64,000 bases of DNA from Micromonospora eburnea (GTDB taxonomy: Bacteria > Actinomycetota > Actinomycetes > Mycobacteriales > Micromonosporaceae), in the NCBI RefSeq assembly GCF_900090225.1, contig NZ_FMHY01000002.1, forward strand, positions 3,720,001-3,784,000, given 5' to 3'. This document shows, piece by piece, positions 8,982-15,979 of this stretch. A program made the translations under genes and the position numbers. The stretch's first letter is position 1, and each line of letters opens with the position of its first letter. The notes below the pieces were generated by a model, which was not told where the DNA came from, made no database searches, and worked only from the letters and a program-made list of their open reading frames with translations.

Positions 8982-9667
8982 CAGGTGCCCACCGGGGTGA
9001 GGACCGGGGCCACGGCGGGCAGGTCGTTGGAGATCATCCCGTCGATGCCCCAGGCGAGCGCCCGGGCCGCCGCGTCCGCGTCGTCGATGCAGTAGGTCCA
9101 CATCCGCAGCCCGAGGTCGGCCGCCCGTTCGACGGACTCCTCGGTCAGGCTGTCCCACCGCAGGTTGAGCGCCTGCGGCCGGACCGTGTCGAGCAGTGCC
9201 GCCGGCGGCAGTTCCGGCCCGACCCAGGAGAGCACGATCTCGGCCTCCGGTTGGTGTGCCCGCACGACGGTGAGCACCCCGGGCTCGCCGATGAAACAGG
9301 ACCGCTCCAGCGCGCCCGCGGCGCGCAGTTCGGCGGCCACGGCTGGTACCAGCTTCGGGTCCTTGTTGTCCACGACGAGCCGCAGCGGAACCGCGGCGGC
9401 GACCTCGCCGACGGTCGGGATCTGCTCGCCGGCCACGTCGGTCCGCAGGGCGCGCAGCTCGGCGAGGCCGGTCTCTCCGGGCGTCCGCGGGTCGCCCCAG
9501 AAGCGCTGGAGCGTGCGGTCGTGCAGCAGGATCGGGTGGCCGTCGGCGCTGGCGCGGACGTCGAACTCGACCGCGTCGGCTCCCAGGTCCGCCGCGAGTA
9601 GGAGCGACGGGAGCGTGTTCTCCGTGCGGCGCAGCGGCGCGCCGCGGTGTCCGACGAGGATGGGCAT
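8981..9667 (-). CDS. ugpQ: Glycerophosphodiester phosphodiesterase (GDPD)
   Basis: The 228-residue enzyme has the GDPD TIM-barrel signature LVGHRGAP with RTENTLPS at the N-terminus, EFDVRASADGHPILLHD (metal-binding E-x-D and the catalytic His) and EIVLSW farther on. It hydrolyses glycerophosphodiesters to glycerol 3-phosphate (or glycerol plus a phospho-headgroup) and an alcohol. No signal peptide is present, so it acts in the cytoplasm on imported substrate, like UgpQ of enterobacteria. Start ATG 9667 is preferred because AGGAG precedes it by about 8 bases; a GTG at 9682 overlapping the upstream stop is the alternative and would add MRSEE. It lies directly after the substrate-binding protein gene. 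Confidence 0.88.
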   Translation of the reverse strand: MPILVGHRGAPLRRTENTLPSLLLAADLGADAVEFDVRASADGHPILLHDRTLQRFWGDPRTPGETGLAELRALRTDVAGEQIPTVGEVAAAVPLRLVVDNKDPKLVPAVAAELRAAGALERSCFIGEPGVLTVVRAHQPEAEIVLSWVGPELPPAALLDTVRPQALNLRWDSLTEESVERAADLGLRMWTYCIDDADAAARALAWGIDGMISNDLPAVAPVLTPVGT

Positions 9668-9678
9668 TTCCTCGCTCC

Positions 9679-11019
9679 TCACTGTCCGACGGACTTGTTG
9701 TAGGTGGCGATGGCGCTCGCCATGGCCGCCTGCGCGGCGGTGATCGCCTGGTCGGCGCTGGATTTGCCGAGGATGACCGACTCGACGATGTCGTTCATCT
9801 TGTCGCGGGCCTGCGGCATGACGCCCATGAGGCAGCCGCTGCTGGCCGGGGTGGCTGCGGCCTCGCGCAGTTCGGCGCCGGGCTTGGCGAAGTCCGGGTA
9901 GGTGGCGACGGTGTCCTGGAACGCCTTGCTGTCCGCTGCGGCTGTGACGACCGGGATGTAGCCGGTCTGCGAGGCCCAGTAGCCCTGCGTGTCGGCGGAG
10001 GCGAGGTACTTGAGGAACTCCGCCGCGGCCGCCTGCTGCGCCTTCGGGTGCCCGGCCATGGTCCAGATCGCCGCGCCGCCGTTGAACACCCCGCTGGCGG
10101 TGGTGTTGTCCGGCCGGATGTAGTTGGCGACCCCGACCTCGAACTTCGAGCCCTTCATGATGTCGCGCAGGTTGGCCGAGGTGAACGGCAGGATCGCCGC
10201 ACGTCCGGCCTGGAACGCGGCCGACGCGTCGGTGTTGTTGCGCCCGACGTTGAGCAGCGTGCCGTCCTTCACCAGCCCGGCCCAGGTGTTCACGATCCCG
10301 CGCAGCTCGGGGGTGTCCCAGTTGACCGCGGTGCTACGGCCGGACCGGCCGTTGTCCTGGTTGCAGTACTGCACGCCGCCTGCGGCGAGCATCTGCTCGA
10401 CGAGCCAACCGTCGATCGAGGCCACCGCGCCGTAGCGGGTGGTCTTGCCGCCGTCGCTGACCTTCAGCTTGCGGGCTGCCTCGGCCAGCTCGCCCATCGT
10501 GGTCGGCGGCTTCTCCGGGTCGAGGCCGGCCTCCTTGAACGCGGTCTTGTTGTAGAACAGCATCGGTGCCGACGCGTTGAAGGGCAGCGCGTGCAGCTTG
10601 CCGTCGACCGTGTAGTACTTGGCGACGCCCGGCTCGATGGTGGCGGTGTCGATGCCGGCCAGTCCGGCCAGGTCGGCGAAGGCGACCGTCGCTTTGGTGT
10701 CGACCATGAGCTGGGTACCGATCTCGAAGACCTGGACCAGGTTCGGCGTCTGCCTCGACTGCACCGATGCCTTGAGCTTGGTCAGCGAGTCGTTGTACTT
10801 GCCCTGGAACGTCGCCTCGACCTTGATCTTGCCGGCGTGTGCCTTGTTGAACTCCTCGACGAGGTGGTTGACCGCCTCGCCGTTGGCGCCGGCCATCGAG
10901 TGCCAGAACGTCACCGTCTGCTCGCCATCGCCGTCGTCACCGGCGCCGTCACCGCAGCCGGCGGCCCCGACGAGCACGGTGGCGGCCGCGGCGGCCGCAA
11001 GGAAGCGTCTCCGTAACAT
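9679..11019 (-). CDS. ugpB: ABC transporter substrate-binding lipoprotein, UgpB-like
   Basis: The 446-residue protein is a CUT1-family solute receptor. It begins at ATG 11019 with AGGAGG 5 bases upstream, and has a lipoprotein signal ending in VLVGAAGC with the lipidated Cys at residue 22. The mature N-terminus VTFWHSMAGANGEAVNHLV and the segment TFQGKYNDSLTKL closely resemble UgpB, the receptor for sn-glycerol 3-phosphate and glycerophosphodiesters; LVQVFEIGTQLMVDTKA also matches UgpB style. It is the first gene of the seven-gene operon and sits outside the membrane to capture substrate for the two permeases. Its promoter (TTGTGA-17-TTAAAT) lies about 70 bases upstream of the start. The precise ligand (glycerol phosphate, glycerophosphocholine or glycerophosphoinositol) is not resolved. 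Confidence 0.9.
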   Translation of the reverse strand: MLRRRFLAAAAAATVLVGAAGCGDGAGDDGDGEQTVTFWHSMAGANGEAVNHLVEEFNKAHAGKIKVEATFQGKYNDSLTKLKASVQSRQTPNLVQVFEIGTQLMVDTKATVAFADLAGLAGIDTATIEPGVAKYYTVDGKLHALPFNASAPMLFYNKTAFKEAGLDPEKPPTTMGELAEAARKLKVSDGGKTTRYGAVASIDGWLVEQMLAAGGVQYCNQDNGRSGRSTAVNWDTPELRGIVNTWAGLVKDGTLLNVGRNNTDASAAFQAGRAAILPFTSANLRDIMKGSKFEVGVANYIRPDNTTASGVFNGGAAIWTMAGHPKAQQAAAAEFLKYLASADTQGYWASQTGYIPVVTAAADSKAFQDTVATYPDFAKPGAELREAAATPASSGCLMGVMPQARDKMNDIVESVILGKSSADQAITAAQAAMASAIATYNKSVGQ

Positions 11020-11086
11020 GTCTCCTCCTGATATGGCAGCGCAGCGGGTGAACATCGCAGACAGGGATGTAGCGGCGTTGGCAGCG

Positions 11087-11115
11087 ATTTAACATCAGGG
11101 GTGTGGTTTTCACAA
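11087..11115 (-). promoter_or_regulatory. Promoter of the ugp-like operon with putative DeoR operator
   Basis: On the minus strand TTGTGA (11110-11115) and TTAAAT (11087-11092) are separated by 17 bases, a good sigma-70-type promoter, placing transcription start near 11080 and leaving about 60 bases of leader before the ugpB-like start. The -10 box is embedded in TTTAACATCA (11088-11097, plus-strand reading). The same ten bases occur at 13039-13048 in front of the FGGY kinase operon that encodes a DeoR regulator. A short inverted repeat TGTG/CACA (11102-11114) also lies between the boxes. Confidence 0.55.
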
Positions 11116-11245
11116 GACCGTCATCACGTCCGCTGCCGGGTCGGCCCTCGAACACGCAGCCCCCAGCCCTTGTGATCAAGACTCGAACAGGACGCCAGGC
11201 CGCCCTGCCCTGGTCGTTATCCGCGCGGTAACTTCACGCGACCGG

Positions 11246-11854
11246 CTACTGGAACCGCTTCATCACCCCGTCGGCGAGGGCGTCCGCGGCGGCGGCCAGC
11301 CGCTCACCCGCGACGTCCAGCCGACCGAGCAGGAGCACCAGCACCAGGGAACGTGGGCCGGCCTCCGGCATCAGCGCCGCGACCGACCGCTGATAGGCCG
11401 GGCGGACACCGGGCTTCTTCGCCTCCGCCGCGGCCTCGGCCGCCCGCCGAGGGGCGTCGGGCAACAGTCGCACCGCGGCATCCAGGCGGGCCAGCCCGCC
11501 GGCGAGGCGGTCGAGCACCGGCCCGTACAGCGGGTCGGGCGCCGCGCCGAACAGGTCGAACTCCCGCACGAAGTCCCGCGTCGCGTCGAGCACGTCGTCG
11601 ACGCCGCGGGACAGCCGGAACAGATCCTCCCGGTCGATCGGGGAGGTCACGCTGCGCCGCAGCCGGCCGATCAGGGCGGCCCGGTGCGCGTCGCCGTCGT
11701 GCTCCACCACGCCGATGAGCTGCCGGGCCCGGGCCGGGTCCACAGTGCCCGCTGTGACCTGGCGGGCCACCTCGATGCCGCCTTCGGCACAGCGCACCTG
11801 CGCGGCGATCACGGCGACCAGCGACCGATCGTTTGCGCCGGCCAGGTCCCGCAC
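11246..11854 (-). CDS. DUF47 / PhoU-like phosphate transport accessory protein
   Basis: The 202-residue helical protein has the DUF47 core TSPIDREDLFRLSRGVDDVLD, matching the usual S-F-D-R-E-D...DDI pattern of proteins paired with PiT transporters. Such proteins are soluble, PhoU-like and thought to modulate the transporter. The start is uncertain. GTG 11854 gives the normal family length and lies 17 bases after the PiT stop. ATG 11977 has a better ribosome site (GAGGAG) but would overlap the PiT gene by 106 bases and add an arginine/glycine-rich N-terminus not typical of the family. I use GTG 11854. Between the stop and the ugpB promoter (11116-11245) I see no gene. Confidence 0.8.
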   Translation of the reverse strand: MRDLAGANDRSLVAVIAAQVRCAEGGIEVARQVTAGTVDPARARQLIGVVEHDGDAHRAALIGRLRRSVTSPIDREDLFRLSRGVDDVLDATRDFVREFDLFGAAPDPLYGPVLDRLAGGLARLDAAVRLLPDAPRRAAEAAAEAKKPGVRPAYQRSVAALMPEAGPRSLVLVLLLGRLDVAGERLAAAADALADGVMKRFQ

Positions 11855-11871
11855 CAACCGGGGCAGCCCGA

Positions 11872-12888
11872 TCAGGACACCAGTGACACCGCCACCGCCG
11901 AGCAGACGCCGCCGACGACGAACGCCGCCGGCAGGGTCAACAACCAGGCCTGACTCAGTCTCAGGACCTTCCGCCATCGCACTCTCCTCGCTCCTCGAGA
12001 GAGCCCGGCGCCGACCAGTGCGCCGGACATCGACTGGGTCATGCTCACCGGCGCGCCCACGGCGGCGGTGCCGAGCACCACGCCGGCGCTGGACAGCTCG
12101 GTCACCACCAGCCCGTCCTGCCGGGCCGCGACCAGCCCGCCGCCCGCGCCGCCGAGGCGGCGCACCCCGAGCAGGCCACCCACCATGAAACAGGCCGCGA
12201 TCAGCGCCAGCGCGGACGGCGACCGGGCGTAGCGGTCGGGCCCGCCGCCGAGCAGTACCGCGTAGACCGCGAGCATCTTCTGGCCGTCGTTGGCGCCGTA
12301 CGCGACGCAGGCCGCGGCGAAGCCGCCCCGGTGCAGCCGGCACAGGCGGCGCGCGGCTCCACCGGAGCGTTCGGCCGGCGACGGTGGCAGCGTGGCGACG
12401 ACCCGCGCCGCGAGCAGGGCCACCAACGCACCGACCAGCGGCGCCGCGGCCGCCGCGGCGAGCACGCCGCCCACCACGGCCCAGTCGACGGCGTTGCCAC
12501 CGCCACCGACCAGGCCGCCGCCGGTGCCGGCGCCCGCGATACCGCCGATGAGGGCCAGCGTCAGGCTGGTGGGCAGGCGACGGGCCGCCAGCAGCACGGT
12601 GACCGCGACGGCCGCACCGATGCCGGCCAGGATCTGCACCCGGGACACCGGTCCCGGCGCTCCGGCCGGCACCAGCCGCCCGTCGAGGGTCGTGGCCACA
12701 GCGGTGCCGACCAGCACGGGCGCGGCGAGCACAGCGGTGGTGAGCAGGGCGAGCGCACCGGCGGGACGCAGCCCCGGCGCCCCGACGCCGATCCCGACCA
12801 GGACCCCGGCGTCGTTGAAGCCCGTGAACATCGCGAACAACGCGGCGACGCCGAGGGCGGCAGCGGTAGCCGTCGACACCCGCACCAT
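11872..12888 (-). CDS. Inorganic phosphate transporter, PiT family
   Basis: The 338-residue membrane protein starts AALGVAALFAMFTGFNDAGV, containing the FNDA motif of PiT transporters, and repeats the theme with CVAYGANDGQKMLAVYAVLL (GANDGQK) near residue 210; these two copies are the characteristic inverted PD001131 signatures. About ten hydrophobic segments are visible, ending in SQAWLLTLPAAFVVGGVCSAVAVSLVS. It takes up phosphate (often as a metal-phosphate complex) driven by a cation gradient. ATG 12888 is used; GTG 12948 would add 20 charged residues without a ribosome site. It is followed by its DUF47 partner and lies between two operons that handle phosphorylated compounds. Confidence 0.88.
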   Translation of the reverse strand: MVRVSTATAAALGVAALFAMFTGFNDAGVLVGIGVGAPGLRPAGALALLTTAVLAAPVLVGTAVATTLDGRLVPAGAPGPVSRVQILAGIGAAVAVTVLLAARRLPTSLTLALIGGIAGAGTGGGLVGGGGNAVDWAVVGGVLAAAAAAPLVGALVALLAARVVATLPPSPAERSGGAARRLCRLHRGGFAAACVAYGANDGQKMLAVYAVLLGGGPDRYARSPSALALIAACFMVGGLLGVRRLGGAGGGLVAARQDGLVVTELSSAGVVLGTAAVGAPVSMTQSMSGALVGAGLSRGARRVRWRKVLRLSQAWLLTLPAAFVVGGVCSAVAVSLVS

Positions 12889-13032
12889 CCGTTCCGGCGC
12901 CTCGGAGCGCGCCCGTCTTGGCCCATCTGATGGGAGATCCCGGGCCACCGAGAGGAGGCACGGCCGGAGCCGGCTGCGCTACGAGCTCGACCAGTCCCGC
13001 CCGCCCCGGCTCTGGCCCGAGCGATAAGTGGG

Positions 13033-13068
13033 TGTTATTTTAACATCAATTGAACGCTCACCTAGCCT
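13033..13068 (+). promoter_or_regulatory. Promoter and palindromic operator of the FGGY kinase/DeoR operon
   Basis: A perfect inverted repeat TGTTA-TTT-TAACA occupies 13033-13045. It overlaps a -35-like TTAACA (13040-13045), followed after 17 bases by TAGCCT (13063-13068), a TANNNT-type -10. The placement predicts repression when the operator is occupied. DeoR family repressors often bind such TGTTA/TAACA sites, and a DeoR gene is the third gene of the operon, so autoregulation is likely. The stretch TTTAACATCA (13039-13048) recurs in the promoter of the ugp-like operon. GGGAAG at 13071-13076 is a possible ribosome site for the kinase. Confidence 0.6.
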
Positions 13069-13089
13069 GACGGGAAGCTGCGACCGCGC

Positions 13090-14589
13090 ATGGGAACAGA
13101 GCACACTTCCACCTCGGACCTCTGGGCCGGCGTCGACGTCGGCACCCAGAGCCTGCGAGTCCTGCTGGCAGACGACCACGGAGTCGTGGTGGGACGCGGC
13201 GCCGGCCGACTGGACAGCCACCGATCCGGCCCGGTCCACGAGCAGGATCCCGAGCAGTGGTGGCAGGTCCTCGGCCAAGCGAGCAGAGAAGCTCTCGCCA
13301 ATGCCGAGTGGACCCACCCCCAACCCGCCCGGCTCGTCCGAGGACTGGCGATCTGCGGCACGTCCGGAACCTTCCTCCTCGCCAGCGATACGGCGGCGCC
13401 GGCGAAGCCACTCACACCGGCGCTCATGTACGACGACGGGCGCGCCGCCGACGACTGGACCGGCCCCGGGCAACCCTCCTGGCCACGGGCGAAGCTCGCG
13501 TGGCTGGCCGAGCACGGCAGCGCACCGGTGCGCGCCGGACTGACCGCCGGACGGGTTCGGCTGGAGCACTGCCCCGACTTCCTCGCCGCACGACTGGTCG
13601 GGCACCCTGTCGCGACGGACTGGAGCCACGCGCTGAAAACCGGCTACGACCCGGCCGGGCAGGCCTGGCCGGCGATGTCCCCGGTGCCCTCGGGTGTCCT
13701 TCCGGATGTGGTGCGGCCCGGGACGCTACTCGGCCGCATCGACGCGTACGGCGCCGCGCACACCGGGTTCGCCGCCGGCACGCCCGTGCGCGCCGGGATG
13801 ACCGACGGCTGCGCGGCGCAGATCGCGGCCGGCGCGCTGACCCTCGGCTCGTGGAACGCGGTACTCGGCACCACCCTCGTACTCAAGGGAGTTACGGAGC
13901 ATCGGCTCAATGATCCGGCCGGCGCCGTATACTCGCACCGCCACCCCGATCACGGCTGGCTGCCGGGCGGCGCGTCAAGCGTCGGCGCCGGCACCCTCGC
14001 CCTGCGCTTCCCCGGCGCCAATCGCGCCCGCCGGGACGCGGCAGCAGCACGGTTCGAGCCGGCCGGCGGCATCGTCTACCCGCTCACCGGCCGGGGAGAA
14101 CGCTTCCCGTTCGTGCGACCCGACGCGGAAGCGTTCGAAGCCGGCGCCTTCGTCGACGACGACGAGCGGTACGCGGCCACCCTGCAGGCGGTCGCATACG
14201 TCGAGAAGCTCGCGTACGCACACATGCGCCGCATCGGCGCGCGAATCGACGGACCGCACTACATCACCGGCGGCGGCACCCGTAGCCGCTACTGGTGTCA
14301 GCTCCGCGCCGACGTCCTCGGCCACGAACTCGTCCTGCCGGCCAACGCCGAGCCGGCCTTCGGCATGGCCGTCCTCGCCGCGGCCGGCGACGACCCGCTC
14401 GTCACCGCGGCCGGCCGCATGATCCGTCCCGGAACCGTCGTCGCACCCCGGCCCGGCGCGACCGCACGCTTCACCCACGCCTACGCGAACTTCCTCGACG
14501 CGCTGGTCGAGCGCGACTGGATCGACGCCGCGCTCGCCGACTACGCCAAGAACATCCCGCTCGTCGTCACCAACGGGGGTGTGGCATGA
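13090..14589 (+). CDS. FGGY-family carbohydrate kinase (first of two)
   Basis: The 499-residue protein has the two-domain FGGY fold: N-terminal phosphate loop AGVDVGTQSLRVLLAD near residues 14-29, ALMYDDGRAADDW in the sugar-binding region, and a second ATPase-type segment WNAVLGTTLVLKGV near residue 255; HYITGGGTRSRYWCQLRADV matches the C-terminal adenosine motif. Members phosphorylate xylulose, ribulose, glycerol or polyols. Similarity looks closest to xylulokinase-like proteins, but the substrate is not readable. It is the first gene of a five-gene operon behind the promoter at 13040-13068, and its stop overlaps the next start by ATGA. Confidence 0.88.
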   Translation: MGTEHTSTSDLWAGVDVGTQSLRVLLADDHGVVVGRGAGRLDSHRSGPVHEQDPEQWWQVLGQASREALANAEWTHPQPARLVRGLAICGTSGTFLLASDTAAPAKPLTPALMYDDGRAADDWTGPGQPSWPRAKLAWLAEHGSAPVRAGLTAGRVRLEHCPDFLAARLVGHPVATDWSHALKTGYDPAGQAWPAMSPVPSGVLPDVVRPGTLLGRIDAYGAAHTGFAAGTPVRAGMTDGCAAQIAAGALTLGSWNAVLGTTLVLKGVTEHRLNDPAGAVYSHRHPDHGWLPGGASSVGAGTLALRFPGANRARRDAAAARFEPAGGIVYPLTGRGERFPFVRPDAEAFEAGAFVDDDERYAATLQAVAYVEKLAYAHMRRIGARIDGPHYITGGGTRSRYWCQLRADVLGHELVLPANAEPAFGMAVLAAAGDDPLVTAAGRMIRPGTVVAPRPGATARFTHAYANFLDALVERDWIDAALADYAKNIPLVVTNGGVA

Positions 14590-15203
14590 GGACCGTGGCG
14601 CTGGCTCGGCACGGCCGCACGGCCTGGCACTCACCCAACCGATACACCGGACGCAGCGACATCCCGCTCGACGCCGTCGGCGTACGGCAGGCGGACGCGT
14701 TCGCCCGCTGGGCCGCCGACCGCGGCTTCGTCGCCCTCGCCAGCTCCGACCTACGACGGGCGGTCGACACGGCGGCCGCCGCAGCAGCGACGACCAACCT
14801 CGTCCCGACCGCCGACCCGCGGCTACGTGAGCTCGACTTCGGCATCGCGGAGGGGCACACCCTGGCCGACCTCGATCCCACGGTCGCCGAACGGTTCGTC
14901 CGCGACCCTGTCACGCATCACTTCCCCGGCGGCGAGCACCCGGCCCACGCCGTCGATCGCTTCCGCGCCGGGCTCGCCGCGCTGAGCGAGCGAGCGCCGG
15001 ACGGGCCTGTCCTGGTGGTGGCCCACAGCACCGTCATCCGGCTGGTCGTGTGCGCGGCACTGGGTGTGCCACTCGCGGAGTACCGCCGCCGGCTGCCGGT
15101 GCTCGATCCGACCGCGGTGAGCACGCTCCGGCTGCCCGAGAACGACGCGCCAGCCGCCCTGCTGGCCTACAACGTGCCGGTGTCTGAAGGATGGCGACCA
15201 TGA
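14586..15203 (+). CDS. Histidine phosphatase family protein (phosphoglycerate mutase-like)
   Basis: The 205-residue protein starts at ATG 14586, overlapping the kinase stop by ATGA. It has the catalytic LARHGRT near residue 7 (phospho-accepting His), SSDLRRAVDTA with the conserved Arg, LRELDFGIAEGHT with the catalytic Glu, and LVVAHSTVIR with the second His. These are phosphomonoesterases or mutases. Placed between two kinase genes in one operon it may remove phosphate from a dead-end or excess sugar phosphate, but no substrate can be assigned. The next gene, deoR-type, overlaps its stop by ATGA. Confidence 0.88.
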   Translation: MRTVALARHGRTAWHSPNRYTGRSDIPLDAVGVRQADAFARWAADRGFVALASSDLRRAVDTAAAAAATTNLVPTADPRLRELDFGIAEGHTLADLDPTVAERFVRDPVTHHFPGGEHPAHAVDRFRAGLAALSERAPDGPVLVVAHSTVIRLVVCAALGVPLAEYRRRLPVLDPTAVSTLRLPENDAPAALLAYNVPVSEGWRP

Positions 15204-15979
15204 CCGACGCAACGGAGCGCAGCCGGCCGGCCCAGCGGCAGGCGGAAATCGTCGAGCACGTCCTGCAGCACGGTTCAGTGTCGGCCAACGAGTTGGCCGA
15301 GATGTTCCACGTCAGCCTCATGACCATCCACCGGGACCTCGACGAGCTGGAACGGCAGGGCGTCGTTCGCAAGTTCCGCGGCGGCGTGAGCGCCCAACCG
15401 TCGAGCGTCTTCGAAAGCAACGTGTCCTACCGGCTGCGCGCCGCGAAGGCCGAGAAGCTGGCCATCGCGCAACGGGCCCGCGAGCTGATCGAACCCGGCA
15501 TGGCGATCATGCTCGACGACTCGACCACAACGCTGGCGCTCGCCCGGCTCCTGGAGGACGCGGCGCCACTGACCGTGATGACCAACTTCCTGGAGACCAT
15601 CAAGCTACTCAGCACCATGCGGGGCATCCGACTGCTCGCGCTCGGCGGGGAGTACTACCCGACGCACGACTCCTTCCTCGGCGTGCCGTGCATCGACGCG
15701 ATCGAGGCGCTGCGCGTCGATCTGCTCTTCGCCTCCACCTCGGCGGTTTCCGACAACTACGCCTACCACCAGGAACAGGAGATCGTCCTGGTCAAGCGGG
15801 CCATGATCCGTGCTGCCCAGCGATCCGTGCTCATGGTCGACCACACCAAGCTCGGCCGGGCCGCCCTGCACCGGCTCGCCCCGCTGTCCGACATCGACCT
15901 GATCATCACCGACAAGCAGGCACCGCCCGAGGCGCTGCTGGAGATGCGGGAGAACGGAGTCGCGCATGAAGCGGTCTGA
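15200..15979 (+). CDS. DeoR family transcriptional repressor
   Basis: The 259-residue protein has the N-terminal DeoR helix-turn-helix GSVSANELAEMFHVSLMTIH with RDLDELERQGVVRKFRGG, then the DeoR C-terminal sensor domain (DDSTTTLALARLL, LLALGGEYYPTHDSFLG, VDHTKLGRAALH), which resembles sugar-phosphate isomerase folds and binds phosphorylated sugars. The start at ATG 15200 is preferred because it overlaps the phosphatase stop (ATGA) and lies 9 bases after GAAGG; ATG 15191 is too close to that site. It probably controls its own operon through TGTTATTTTAACA at 13033-13045, and perhaps the ugp-like operon through the shared TTTAACATCA. It overlaps the next kinase gene by 14 bases. Confidence 0.9.
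   Translation: MTDATERSRPAQRQAEIVEHVLQHGSVSANELAEMFHVSLMTIHRDLDELERQGVVRKFRGGVSAQPSSVFESNVSYRLRAAKAEKLAIAQRARELIEPGMAIMLDDSTTTLALARLLEDAAPLTVMTNFLETIKLLSTMRGIRLLALGGEYYPTHDSFLGVPCIDAIEALRVDLLFASTSAVSDNYAYHQEQEIVLVKRAMIRAAQRSVLMVDHTKLGRAALHRLAPLSDIDLIITDKQAPPEALLEMRENGVAHEAV

Noticed and set aside
13975..14634. 219-codon minus-strand frame opposite the first FGGY kinase
   Set aside because: Shadow of the kinase gene with no start signal and no motif.
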